Positions 9,912 to 20,432 of a stretch of DNA of 27,500 nucleotides are shown one piece after another (position 1 is the stretch's first letter; the number at the start of each line of letters is the position of its first letter). The notes beneath the pieces are model-generated. The model worked only from the letters and a program-made list of their open reading frames with translations. It searched no databases and was not told the DNA's origin. Source of the stretch: Chromera velia (Eukaryota; Sar; Chromeraceae); the NCBI GenBank assembly GCA_018398765.1, contig JAHBMJ010000912.1:1660-29159 (forward strand), read 5' to 3'. The position numbers and the translations under genes are program-made.

Positions 9912-10493
9912 CGTAATGTTCCAGAAGCATGCTGCCCCTGTTCTTTGCTTGTTAATGTGCACTTCTTTTCTCTTTTTCTATTTGGTAAGGGGCGCATGCT
10001 GAGCGAATTGATTTTTAAAGCGCGTAAGTCCCCATCCTGATCCTTAAATGCTGCGCGCGCCACCACTGGTCGGCTTGCCTCACGCATGATATTCATCTTT
10101 CTATGCGCTTCTCTCTCTTTGACTGATCCCGGCTCGTCTCTCCTGTCAGTGATTGCACATTGAGTGACGTACGCTGAGTCCCGATTGTTTATGTAAGTGA
10201 TTGCCATCTCTAAAACTCTTTCACTTCTCGTTTGGGGCTTTCCGGGGTTCCCGCATGCAGGGACTGCATCAGGCGTCTCCTCTCACATGTATTTTGACTC
10301 ACAAAATTTCTCATTATTTCATCTCAATCGATTGCTAGAATTGAACGTTTTTCCTCTGGGAGTGGCTCTCTACTTGCCACTCTGTAATGACTTTCTCTGG
10401 AATAAGGACCTATGGATCGATTTCTTTGTGAGTCTTTATTTCTGTCTTCGTGTGTAGCTAGATATTCGTTCTTATAGTCTAGCACACATCTTG
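9912..10493 (+). repeat. 3' long terminal repeat
   Basis: 582 bp, matching 3238-3816 with about 35 transitions, one transversion and one 3-base indel (a GGG near 10260), counted by eye. It starts CGTAATG and ends CATCTTG; ATACC follows at once. Confidence 0.93.
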
Positions 10494-10535
10494 ATACCTT
10501 ATGTGTTCTGTATATAGAGCTTCTGTATGTCAGCC

Positions 10536-10635
10536 CTTATTCTCATCCCTAGAGGTCTACTAGGGATAAGGAATTCACGTGTGAGTTACTAGGGCCAGCC
10601 GGGCTTCAGGTTGTACTGTCCAAGTCTCTGGACAG
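10536..10635 (+). repeat. Two adjacent hairpins
   Basis: First hairpin: CCCTAG (10547-10552) pairs with CTAGGG (10560-10565), extended by CTTAT (10536-10540) with ATAAG (10566-10570). Second: CTGTCCA (10616-10622) pairs with TGGACAG (10629-10635). They lie just after the retrotransposon, in the sequence it interrupted. Confidence 0.5.
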
Positions 10636-10684
10636 TGGTGATTACTCTCTCGGTCTGAGATAAGCTTCGTATATCCGGAGGAGG

Positions 10685-12600
10685 AACCTAACTCAAATAG
10701 AGAGCATGCACGTATCTTCACGTTTCTACTGGTGCCCTCTGAGGCGAGTCCCCCCAGTCATATAGCAAATACTCACACACCTTTACCTGACTTGCACATC
10801 CCTTTCGTGCAGGTTTGTGGTGTCATCATAATAATTCCTGTACCAAGTGAAGACCCGCTGGGAACAGGACATGTCCTCTAGCTAGAGTCTATCAGTTCGG
10901 ATACGATCTGGCTCAGGTGGATACAGGGTACCAGGATGTGTGCCTCTGAATATCGGATGAAGCTGGCGGCAAAGGCCCCTGATAAGGAGGGGGCAGAGCG
11001 AGCCCGCCTTGTACAGGTAGCAGCCGCGGAGGTCAGCGCTCTGAGGGGCGCTATCAAGATTCCCTACGTTTCGGTAGCAGTCGCAGCAAGATGGCAGTCG
11101 ATCATGGATTCGGGAGGGTACGACCGACCACCTTTAGCTACCTACTTCACTGCCTGCCAGGCACTCCCCCACTCTATCTACATGCTTTGTACCTCGAAGA
11201 TGATGGGGTGGAAGGAGAAGCTAACCGTCTCTGCCTCCGGTTATGGGGGATAGGGATCCTACCTGGACGTTCCTGATGGTCTCCTTCCTCCTCTTCGGAA
11301 GAAGGATCGCCCTCTAGGGGTTGAGGGTCAGAGAGAGCTGGTAGTGGTCACTTTACCGTCTCTGAGACCGTCTTTCTCTGTTCCCTCGGTGTTTCCTCTC
11401 AACTACGTCGAGCAGCATTAGGTTCAGTTGTTGCAGGCCATGTAAGCTGTCCTGACATCGACGTTGGGGGAGGGTGCCACCGTCTTGATCTCTTCCTCTG
11501 ACCTAACAAGACAGAACGGCCTCAACCACGGAACGGGCTCAACGATCTCTTTCACTGAGACATCCCTAGAAGCAGCCAAGCGTATGATCGCCGATTATTC
11601 CTCCGCACTCGCAACCGTCAATCCCACCATCACCATCAAAGATGAAGACGGTGTGGAGGTTAAGGGAGAAGTGGTTGAGGGAGAGAAGGAAGTCAAGCGG
11701 GAGGAAGGTGCGGGTAGGGGGCAGAGGATTGCTGCAAACATATCAGCAGGCCTCCCTGCGGGGATTAGGACCAGGGGAGAGGATGTATCATTTCTGATGT
11801 TTGAGGAGATCTTGGCAAACCATCCTCGGAACCTCCCAGAACTGAGAGACTATGCCTATGTAGTTCTCACCCAGTCCTTTATCCACCTAGTGTATCCACA
11901 CAGTAGAGAAACAGTAAGAAACAGGAGCACATGTTGTGCTCTTAGATCCTGGGGGAGTGTATGCAGGAAGTCAAGTACACTTCCTTCCAGAAACTCCTAT
12001 CCCACATCGATTTCATTGTTACCTGTGTCAACACCTACCATCTGAATGGTCTCGTGCCTTATAAGATCTGGCATCATCTAGGCAGCGGTGGCTGAGGGGG
12101 GCATTCCTGATGACCTGATCAATAGTTGGAAGGACAGTCAGGGTGCAGGGTTCAACCCTTGCAGTTTCTGCTCCCTCTATCCCATCATTGTCGAATGGTC
12201 TCAGGACTACTGACAGAACCTTCGCATTATGGGGTACACGACCCACTACCTCCTTGATGATCTCAAGCAGATGTGTCGCGCGTGGACAGACCGGACTGGA
12301 ATATCCGCAGGGGCACAGGCTGCTACTGTTCTGTTTGCTGGTCCCTCCCACATTCCTCCTCGGGGGGCCTCCAGATCCCGAGCCCCTTAGAACAATAAGG
12401 GGTAGGGAAAGACTCCCTCTCTCTCTGATGATGGGTGCCCTCATAGATTCAAACGTCAGAATCAGGGGGCGTGGCCTATTAAGCACTAAGGTTAGTGGAG
12501 GATAAATGTGTTCCCGTTGTAGGCAGATGGAGGGAATCACCCAACAAGGTCACATGCCGGGCAACAACTTCCGTATCTGCCCCTACTATGCCATGATAAA
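10685..12600 (+). pseudogene. Decayed coding region of unknown function with terminal Cys/His motif
   Basis: Protein-like sequence continues for about 1.9 kb with several stops and frameshifts. Frame 1 (about 10830-11935) includes KIPYVSVAVAARWQSIMDSG, ISFTETSLEAAKRMIADYSS, an acidic/basic stretch VKGEVVEGEKEVKREE and RDYAYVVLTQSFIHLVYPHS. It is interrupted by stops including TAG 11251-11253. After about 11910 another frame carries EVKYTSFQKLLSHIDFIVTC and, further on, MGYTTHYLLDDLKQMCRAW. The end in frame 2 (12506-12592) reads CSRCRQ...GH...C, a CX2C-X10-H-X8-C pattern that could bind zinc. Such an ending is common in mobile-element proteins, but I recognise no family. The retrotransposon at 3238-10493 lies immediately upstream and may have split this unit. 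Confidence 0.5.
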
Positions 12601-13167
12601 TAAAAAAAAAATCTATTTAAAAAAAAACTTTTTCTCTTCTTTTATTTTTTTTTTATGTAGTGCGGAGCCTAGACAGGAACACCGATGTAAGAGCCCCACA
12701 AAAATGAGGAAACCAAGCTGCCAATGAACAGCAAAGGGGTTTGCAAGAGTGAAGACAATTAGTTTGGGAGTTCGAGCCGTCAATAATTCCGCATGCCAAC
12801 TGTCTGCATGGATTTGAACAAAAAGGGACGCTTGGACTTCCCTAGCTAGACTGATCATACTGTTAGAACTTAGAAGAAAAATACACTAGATCGGAAATTT
12901 CCTTCTGACTTATCGGTGGGGAATTTAAATAAAGAGTCGGGGAAAAAGCCGCTTAATTTTTAATTTGCATTGAAGTTTTCAACCCATATGGAGACGTGAA
13001 ATTGAATACACCAGTCCGGCAGTCGTTCACTGACTTGCCAGTCTGAGAGCCGAATAAAGATCTGACCTTCTGCACATAAAAAGGAACGAAATCTTTGTCA
13101 TACAGGCAATTAGGAATCAACATATCGAAGGCATCCCAGAGGCAATGCCTTCTTAGACGCCGTACAT

Positions 13168-13240
13168 AGAAAAAAAAAAAGAAAAAAAAAAGTTGGGAAG
13201 GCCTAATTTTTTCTTCTTTTTTTTTATTTTTTTATTTTAA
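13168..13240. repeat. A/T foldback hairpin, copy 1
   Basis: An A-rich tract (13168-13191), a 15-base spacer GTTGGGAAGGCCTAA and a T-rich tract (to about 13238) can fold back on themselves. It lies between two coding segments of the minus-strand pseudogene, so it may be an intron or an insertion. Confidence 0.55.
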
Positions 13241-13332
13241 GTGCCTCCAAAAGGAAAAGAACTAATAAAAGAATCACTTTCGACTCTGAAACTTACTTTT
13301 CCACACAAAAATGTGAACCTAACTTTTGACCT

Positions 13333-13401
13333 AAAAAAAAAAAAAAAAAAAAAAAAAAGTTGAGGACGCCTAGTTTTTTTTTTCTTTCTTTTTTTATATA
13401 C
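13333..13401. repeat. A/T foldback hairpin, copy 2
   Basis: Twenty-six A residues (13333-13358), then GTTGAGGACGCCTA and a T-rich tract. The spacer is clearly related to that of the copy at 13168. On the minus strand the tract reads as T26 followed by AG, which could serve as a splice acceptor. A looser A-then-T pair lies at 12602-12655. Confidence 0.55.
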
Positions 13402-15580
13402 GGCGCCTAGATGCGTTCTTGGTTTTTTTGAATCGGAAGACTCGGCGCAGAAATAAAACAGACACTTGCTTCGCTTAATGCGTGGGAGAGGCCTACCAGG
13501 CTCAGCAACTGTCTCCATGACATCCCCGGGAAGGCGCCCCTGCTGTTGCTGCCCGCTCGTGAAGAGAGAGCTCGAGGCAGACACTTCGAAGGACCTCTTT
13601 CCACGAGTAGCCACATTCAAAAATGAGAAACTCCACTTCCTCTCACTCTTGCAAAATCACCATGGTATGAATGTTGAGTATATGAAGTTTAATTCTCCAA
13701 TCTGACGGCCACATCCCAGCTCAGGTCGCCAATCGATGCAATTTTCGAAGAAATCGAACCCCCCCCAATTGACACATACACTCGTACTCTCCTACCTTTA
13801 AGTTGGAGTAACCCTTTATGCAGTCCAATTTGGCATACCCTTTCGTCTACACACACAAAATAGAAAAGCGCATCCTCTCCGAGACTGGCAACGAAATGAT
13901 GCAACAGGGCAATGGACTGTGTCTGTAACAAACCCTTCAACACACTTTCTACATGGTAGTCAAGCCGTTCAGGATATTTTCCGTCATGAAATATGTAAAA
14001 CAGAAGAGCAGTCTCATGTACAAGACCCTTCACAGCCTCATGAAGGGAGTCTGCGTTTGCATGATCCCCTATACCAGAGAAAGAATTCTGCCCCCACGCT
14101 TTAGCGATATGGGGGAGAATCGTCCCCAAAGCCGTTAAAAACCCCACACAGGACTCCATAACACGGTCATCAGAAAACGGAATCGGATCTATACTTATCT
14201 GAATCTCTGTGACACACTTAGACAACTCCGAAATGTCTCACAGCATTTGTCTTGCAGCTTCCGTCCTCGGCCAGTGAAGGACAAACTAATTCTAAATTTC
14301 ATTCCCAATGTAGCGCATACTCAGTTGGTCAGCCTCCATATAGGCCGACAGCAGCATGTCTTCCAAAGCCATGTTTACCTCCCGCTCTTCCCTCGTCTTC
14401 TTCATCAATGGTCGTCGATGGTAAATGAGGTCATGGAGCAGTGTCAGACCTCCTCTGATGAGGCTCTTCACATGGGCCTTCAGGCCTGCATGGAATATGT
14501 CCACGCTACCGTCCGACACAAAACCGTAGAGCTGCAACAGGAAAGGTACCCCCGGCGGGAGGAAATCGTCAAAAGAGAGGCCGATGGAGGTGAACATCTG
14601 CCTCACCTCTCCCAGCTTCTAGCCCAGCTCTTTCGCCAACTCTTGCTGTGCACAGGTCTCTACAACCTCTAGGATGGAGTTGTAGGGGCCATCAAGGTGT
14701 GCAAGGAGAAGGCAGGCTGGAGGAAGGGCACAGCCTGGGGGGCTAACAAAAACTCGGCAACAGTCTTCATGAAAGAGACGGCGTTGCATGTCTTGATAGC
14801 CTTATCGAGGATCAGGACGAGAAGAGCGATTCAAAGGATCAGGACGGATGTCTCCTTTCCTTTCTGCCATAAAGATTAAAGCGGAGGCTTTCCTTCCCTG
14901 CAGGGAAAGCTCTTGAGACAGGCAATCACATCGTCCAGTCTCACAGACAGCACAGACGAGTCTGTCTCCTTTATGACAGCCAGGAGACTGGTAGTCGTAT
15001 CTCTGTGGTGCTCAGCGTGGGCTCTTCAAAAGTCCCTCAAGATGCAAGTAAAGAAGAGAAAGTTCTTCTCGAGGAAAAGAACCAACTGGTCTGACAGCCA
15101 CATAAAGTCGATGTTCAAATCAGTTTCTGTCCTAGAAAAATTGTTGAGGTCTCTGAAAAAAACATAGAAAAGGAGGAAAAGCGAAGTTCGGGGAAGTACT
15201 AATGCCTGAAAAGCTCTGCAGTCTGCTTTCCTTCATTACACCACTGTGAACCCTCAATGGACCTGGGAAAAACAGCCAGCCAGACGACTGTCACAGTCAG
15301 TTTTCAACCTGTATGCAAGAATCGGAATCTTCAATAAATTCATGCTGCTTGGCTCCGAAAAGTTTCATGCATTTATCTTACTTTACTATACTCGCGTCTG
15401 AGATGACTGTGTGGGCACCACCTATACAGAAATTTAATTGCATTTTGGGACTAATTCATATTCAAATCTTACTAGCTAGCTTATAACCAAATAGTAATTT
15501 ATGCACACATAGTTGCCATTTGGGCCCAACTGGAAGGGATACATAAAAATTTCTATATATATAAGCCGACCCCCGCACAC

Positions 15581-15627
15581 GACGGTCAAGGCCGCCTGTA
15601 CATGTACCTAGGATCGCGCGCAGCCGG
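15581..15627 (+). repeat. Left terminal inverted repeat
   Basis: 47 bp starting GACGGTCAAGGCCGCC and containing the palindrome GTACATGTAC. It matches the reverse complement of 22004-22050 at 42 of 47 positions by eye; four of the five differences are transitions. Confidence 0.85.
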
Positions 15628-15651
15628 ACCCCGGAGCCAACCACTGAATCC

Positions 15652-15684
15652 CATGCGGTACCCAAGTCGAAAGCATGCGGTACC
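15652..15684 (+). repeat. Left subterminal direct repeats
   Basis: CATGCGGTACC occurs at 15652-15662 and 15674-15684, 22 bp apart. Short repeats close to transposon ends are often transposase-binding sites; that role is inferred here. Confidence 0.5.
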
Positions 15685-15834
15685 GATACCCAGAACTTCC
15701 GATGCCCTTGTCCAAAATCTGTAATCATCGAAGCCAGTATCTGTACCCGTGTCCAGGAGAAGCTGTCCCTGGCAGTATTCCAGTAGCGAGAATCAGTAGC
15801 GAGACCCATATCGATATCGATCGAACGAAGCATC

Positions 15835-15840
15835 TATAAA
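15835..15840 (+). promoter_or_regulatory. Probable TATA box
   Basis: TATAAA lies 40 bases before the ATG at 15880, in the context CATCTATAAAGG. It is the best core-promoter candidate for the plus-strand gene of the element. Confidence 0.5.
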
Positions 15841-16918
15841 GGTAAAGGCTGGAAATTCCGATCGTCTGTCCATCTCAACATGTCAGGCAGCCTTCAGAAT
15901 TTTGACTTTTCGAGTTTAATACAAGATCAAGCAGTCATGTTTGACAGATGCACGGCAGCAAGCAAAGGGAAGACTCCCTTTGGAGCTCATATAATTGATT
16001 TCGAGGGTTTGACTCGGAAAGACAGGAACCGCAAAACGCTACTGCTTCATAGAGAGCGTCAACTTGTTGCTTCGAAAGTTAATCAAGCGCATTTCACCTT
16101 TCATAAGTATGTTGTCCCTCTTAATCTTCTCTGCAACTCAATAAGCACAGCAAGGGGCAATCAAAATACCCTCAGGGATTGTCGAAAAGTGTTTCAAAAT
16201 GAAGCGTTAAAATCCACAATTCAGAAGTTGTTCCCTGGTGTGGACTTCTCGTACTTGGAACAACATCGAATTGCCGGTGTGTCTAGAGAGCTGACTGGAA
16301 AGATGCTTAAAGAGTATAGAGAATATACAGTCAGTGAAGGGGACTTCAAGGCTTTTGCTGATCGAAATCTAGGCTGAAATGAAATTTTACAGTCCGTTGC
16401 AGTTGGTGAGGAAGGATGCAAATGGCGAAGTGCAGGTATGTGTTGTGTTAAAAGTCCTTCCGCAGTGTTGGACCAAGAGTATGACGCTGGAGGAAGCAGT
16501 GCTTAAGTCTACAAGAAGGCTTATTGAGCTTGGAAGGCAAGGTGGGATACAGCGGAAGTGTGGGAGGAAACTCCTTGCACTCATTCTCAAGACAGCGTTG
16601 CAGACCGGGATTCTTCATCTATCTATCAATCGATCGATCAGGCCCACAGCGTTTAATCCAATTCAGAAGTTCCAAGCAGAGTTTACGAAGATCGCTTTTG
16701 GTTTTTGGGAGGATGAAATCACGTATGCAAAGACCTCACTCGGTCATAAAGAGTCCAGAGGCGTGATGTGGGCTATTAACCCATCCTTTGACCTGATTGT
16801 AAAAGGATACACCTCGCCCACTACCGTTTATGTCTGTAAAAGGGGCCAAGAGACCGCCATTGGGTTTCAGATATCTTCACAACTGGCCAAGCTCTTCCAC
16901 GAGATGACAAAACGGCCC

Positions 16919-17034
16919 GTATGGTATGTATACTCTTCCTTGCACGTACGCTTTCTCTCTGCCGATGATTACAGTGTTAAGCATTCACTGTAGGAGGCTT
17001 TGCCCATTCCTTTAATCCCATTTTCGTACTGCAG
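16919..17034 (+). other. Intron 1 of the plus-strand transposon gene (shared module)
   Basis: GTATGG...CTGCAG, 116 bp. Positions 16934-17022 are homologous to the following intron (17331-17420) and to the minus-strand gene's intron. They contain CTCTGCCGATGATTACAGTG and a hairpin-forming ACAGTG/CACTGT pair. Confidence 0.65.
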
Positions 17035-17321
17035 ATTGTTTCCTTGGCCTGCCGTCCCTATCTATCACTCTGTTTCAATGTCTTTCCTCCATTTGCTGCT
17101 CACATCCGCCCGGCCTGCCGTCCTTCTGTTTGTTTTATTCCAGCCAGCTTTGATTACACAGAGCTTTGTCTCTTTTATTCTGACTGCAAGATTATGGACA
17201 AGACTGTAAAGGGACTCAAAAACAATGTCTGCGTCCAGATCTTGCGGAAGATATTCTACACAGCCGATGACAAACAACTGCAGGCAGCACTGGGTATCGT
17301 GGGGGGAATTTCACTCTGGCG

Positions 17322-17619
17322 GTCAGTCGTTCTTCCTTGTATGTACGCTTTCTCTCTGCCGATGATTACAGTGTTGGGTTTTCACTGTATGAGGCTTTGC
17401 TTATTTCTTTCTTCCCATTCTCCTCCTAGAAATTCGGTCTTCCTCCCTGCTTGATTGCCTTCTGAATTTCGGTCTTCCTCCCTGCCTGATTGCCTTCTGA
17501 ATTTCGGTCTTCCTCCCTGCCTGATTGCCTTTTGAATTTCAGTCTTCCTCCCTAATTGAATGCCTTCTCAATTTCGGTCTTCCTCCCTGCTTTTCTTGCT
17601 GTTTGAATACTTCTTGCAG
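17322..17619 (+). other. Intron 2 of the plus-strand transposon gene (module plus tandem array)
   Basis: GTCAGT...TTGCAG, 298 bp. It consists of the shared module (17331-17430) followed by the 35-bp tandem array. The splice leaves the frame intact across WR/HPKW. Confidence 0.7.
17431..17592 (+). repeat. 35-bp tandem array, about five units
   Basis: Units of the type AATTTCGGTCTTCCTCCCTG followed by CCTGATTGCCTTCTG, with point differences. There are no unique spacers between units, so this is not a CRISPR array. An inverted copy of the array lies at 20433-20600. Confidence 0.85.
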
Positions 17620-18882
17620 TCATCCAAAATGGCTTATGTCAGCAGAATTCTGGCACTGCTTTCTTGACGCTTTGGGGGAGGAGATCCGCTCCCTGAAGAG
17701 AGACCACGAGCGTTTCCTCTTGCTCTATGCGACTCTGAAGGCAAATGCCTTGAAGGCGAATGGGGAGGTTTATGCAGAGAGTTCGATTGAGCAGTTGGCA
17801 GGGTTTTTGAGGAAGAGAGAGATCTTTGGGGGGGTCGCGCATCCCAGCTATCTCCATCATACATTGCAGCTGGTGGAGGAAATGGAGATCCGCCCCCTGT
17901 GTTTTCGTCTGAGGCCTACCAGCTTCCTGAGCAAGCACAGCAATCTGCTTCATCCTCTACTTCCGCAGACCCCCCCCCTGTGTTTTCATCAGCTTTGGCG
18001 TCCTCTGCTTCCTCTTCATCCTCCTCTGCTCCCACCGCTGCGGTCGGGCAAAAGAGGAAACGGATGGAATATGGAATTCCAGTGGACGACTTGGAAGAGT
18101 GCGAAAGCGATGAAGAAGAAGATGAAGAAGAGGGGGATGAGGAGGAAAACGAAGACGAAGAAGAAGAGGGGGTTGAGAAGGATGTCGAAATGACGTCAAC
18201 TGTTGAAGAGGAGCAACAAAAAATCTTTCAGATGGCAACAGAGAAGAATACCTACGCCATCGTTCTGCTGAAAAACAAGTTGTTTACAAAGCTGTCAAGA
18301 AACGGGCTTGTGTCCCGCTCCACTCCCCTGGATTTGATTTTTAAGTGCGACGAAGAGGAGTAGAAACCAATGGCAGCAAAGAGAGGGGACTGCCCTATTT
18401 ACGGGTGGTTTGGGCAGAAAGAGAGATGTTCCAACTGGAGTTGGAAAAAATTGTACGTTGTAGGGTTTCGGTTGGAGACAGATGCCGTGGCAGTGTTTGA
18501 AGACACTGACGCCCTCTTCTTCAGCCTAAATCAGCAAGAGATTGGAAGCCGACCGTCTGATCGTCAATTTACTCCAGAAGGGGTAGTTGCCATGGCCCGT
18601 GCATTTCGAGAGCATGCACAAAAACACCCCCAAAATAAAAGAGTCCAGTGGGCTTTTCAACAGCTCGGGTCGTGCTAGGGGTCGTGGCTGAAAGAGCCTT
18701 CTGCAAAAAAAGATCTTTCTTTGTGGTCCCTCACACCTTTGTGGGGTATGTGGGAAGTGTTTCCAGACTTCAACATCAAAAAGTGGCCAAGAGAAGCCGA
18801 AGACAGTGGCGAGGTCTTCTTTTCCCAAATTTCTGCAGAAGAAAGGGCGCAAGTGAAAAAAGAGTTCATTCTTCATGATTGA

Positions 18883-19631
18883 AATCCTTGCTTGAGATGC
18901 TTTTCACAGTGGATCACTTTGTAAATATAGTGTGACTTGATTGATTGATTGATTGCAATATTGATTTCTTGATTGATTGATTGATTGATTGATAGGTTTT
19001 TGAATAATAAATAATAGCAATTAAAATAAATATTGCTCAAAATAAATGAATTTTACAATTAGTTATCAAATAATTTTATTTTCTATATATATTTTAGGGT
19101 GAATGCTCATGTTGTACGTAAACAGTTATATGTTTTATTATGTCTTATTTCAAATATGTTAGCTTACAGTTGATATTATAGAATTTTCAAAAAAAAACTA
19201 TATTAAATTTTAATTAATTCCTACATATTAATTGCTTACCAAAAAAAAAATGAAAATGATTTTATCAAAAAATCAGGATCTCTATATACATATTGACGAG
19301 CCTAATTATACTATTTATAAATAAAATTCATCATTTACTAGGCTTTCTATACTTTCCTAGGCCTCTTTTACAAAGTTTTAACATTATTTAGACATAGTTT
19401 AACATTGTTTTAACCCTTTTTGATGTGTTTGAATGTTAAGTTCCCTGACCATTGCATAGAGTGCCTTCAATCTAAGACAGGCTGATAGAGAACGGCAAGG
19501 AAGAAGTACATAGGTCGGAACCTCATGCAATTTAAACACACACACACCCCTTCCCTTAATTCCCTTTCCCTCCCTCAAAGCAAAATCGCTCCCTCACCCT
19601 CCTCTTCTTCTGCCTGCGACTCTTCCTGCAT
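18883..19631. other. AT-rich gap between the two convergent transposon genes
   Basis: No coding signal is seen. A TTGA/ATTG tetranucleotide repeat occupies about 18930-18996. The remainder is AT-rich, with several A runs that may serve polyadenylation of both genes. A short CA repeat lies at about 19539-19550. Confidence 0.6.
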
Positions 19632-20432
19632 TTAGACCCCGGACATCGTGTTCAGAGTGCTGCCTATCAGAAAGGAGAAAGCTGACGCTGACCCCTGTGC
19701 GGTAGCCGCCTTTTGTGACTCCGGCAAGGGAGCGAGCTCAGGCGTGCCGGCCTGAGGGCTAGCCTGAGGGAGGAGTGAACTAAGAACGGTGCCAAGAAAA
19801 GATGCAACTGTTTTTGTGCCTTCAGGATTTTTGGCCATCCAATCAATGCTAGCGAGAGTCAGCAGAGGGGACAGAATCGAGGCCAAGGGGGAGGCCTGCG
19901 GGAGGAAGAGTAGGGAGGCCTCCTCCCCTGCTGGGATGCCCTTTGAAGATGACGAAGGCTGCTCGGAAGAAGAAGAAGAAGACGCGACTGAGGGGGGGGC
20001 TGGCTGTTGCTTCTGCTTCTTTATTTTTGATACCTCTTCCCCCATGACTACCTTCTGCTTCTCCTCCAACCTCTCGTTGTTCATGTTTTCGGAGAACTTA
20101 GAATATTCCGCGACGAAGCCAGAGAAAAAGAGGTACCTGTCGTATGCTTGGAACAAGAGGACTGTCTTCCACTCTTCCTCTGTTTCGAATCCTTCTCTCT
20201 GCAGATAAACAGAGGACCATTGGCAGCAGATGCACGCACATATATGAAGAGATGTGTACGTAGACAGAGAAAACGGATACTAAAAATGGATATAGGCCCG
20301 TAGCGGGGTAAATCAACCTAGAAATTAACCAACCAAGAATTGGGGGTCCTCCCAGATTCACTCAAACCACTCAGTATGGTCTGTCTCTAACAGAGAAACT
20401 TTGGGCACAGTTCTCGAAATCTGCATTTAAAC

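Larger units (their letters stand above)
3233..10498 (+). mobile_element. Copia-type LTR retrotransposon, degenerate, with target-site duplication
   Basis: A 7.26-kb element (3238-10493) flanked by the perfect 5-bp duplication ATACC at 3233-3237 and 10494-10498. In order it has: 5' LTR, primer-binding site directly abutting the LTR, Gag with zinc knuckles, possible protease region, integrase (zinc finger, D-D-E core, C-terminal module), reverse transcriptase, RNase H, short polypurine tract and 3' LTR. Integrase before reverse transcriptase is the Ty1/Copia (Pseudoviridae) order, and the RT and RNase H motifs are Copia-like. Frameshifts and at least five in-frame stops break the polyprotein, so this copy cannot encode its own proteins. 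The two LTRs differ at roughly 6% of positions, so the insertion is not recent. Confidence 0.93.
12610..15300 (-). pseudogene. Decayed intron-containing gene of unknown function
   Basis: Minus-strand reading gives protein-like sequence over 2.6 kb. An acceptor (TTTTTTTCAG) precedes 15152. From there frame reads DLNIDFMWLSDQLVLFLEKN and, after TGA 15026-15028, LLAVIKETDSSVLSVRLDDV and VSFMKTVAEFLLAPQAVPFL. After a frame change near 14700 one frame runs to 13689. It includes VRQMFTSIGLSFDDFLPPGV, MALEDMLLSAYMEADQL and KGLVHETALLFYIFHDGKYP, and is broken by TAG 14619-14621, TAG 14292-14294, TAG 14286-14288 and TGA 14238-14240. Further segments are 13661-13420 (NVATRGKRSFEVSASSSL), 13160-12954 (CLWDAFDMLIPNCLYDKDF) and perhaps 12858-12670. 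The product is not recognised. The number of conserved segments makes chance unlikely. Confidence 0.55.
15880..18882 (+). pseudogene. Plus-strand gene of the candidate transposon, unknown protein
   Basis: Exons 15880-16918, 17035-17321 and 17620-18882 encode about 860 residues. Start: ATG behind a TATAAA. The second intron (GTCAGT...GCAG) joins CG to T as an Arg codon, keeping frame; the first (GTATGG...GCAG) joins between codons. The N-terminal part is charged and mixed (SLQNFDFSSLIQDQAVMFDR, FEGLTRKDRNRKTLLLHRER), with FQAEFTKIAFGFWEDEITYA further on. The third exon has a Ser-rich stretch repeating DPPPVFSS, a basic QKRKR (possible nuclear signal) and a long Glu/Asp run at 18100-18180. Damage: an extra G at 16372-16373, one base missing in the G run 17828-17834, and TAG stops at 18361-18363 and 18676-18678, with coding sense continuing to TGA 18880-18882. 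No known domain is recognised. By position it is the best candidate for a transposase. Confidence 0.6.

Noticed and set aside
17431-17592. CRISPR-like regular repeats
   Set aside because: Units are contiguous with no unique spacers, lie in a eukaryotic intron and have no cas genes nearby.
18361-18678. TAG stops suggesting a reassigned stop codon
   Set aside because: TAG, TAA and TGA all occur as premature stops in decayed units, while the intact phosphatase has no internal stop of any kind. Decay explains it better than a variant code.
18370-18678. Separate small gene starting at the ATG at 18370
   Set aside because: It is in the same frame as the preceding 450 bases and the sense continues past its stop to 18882, so it is more likely part of the larger decayed gene.
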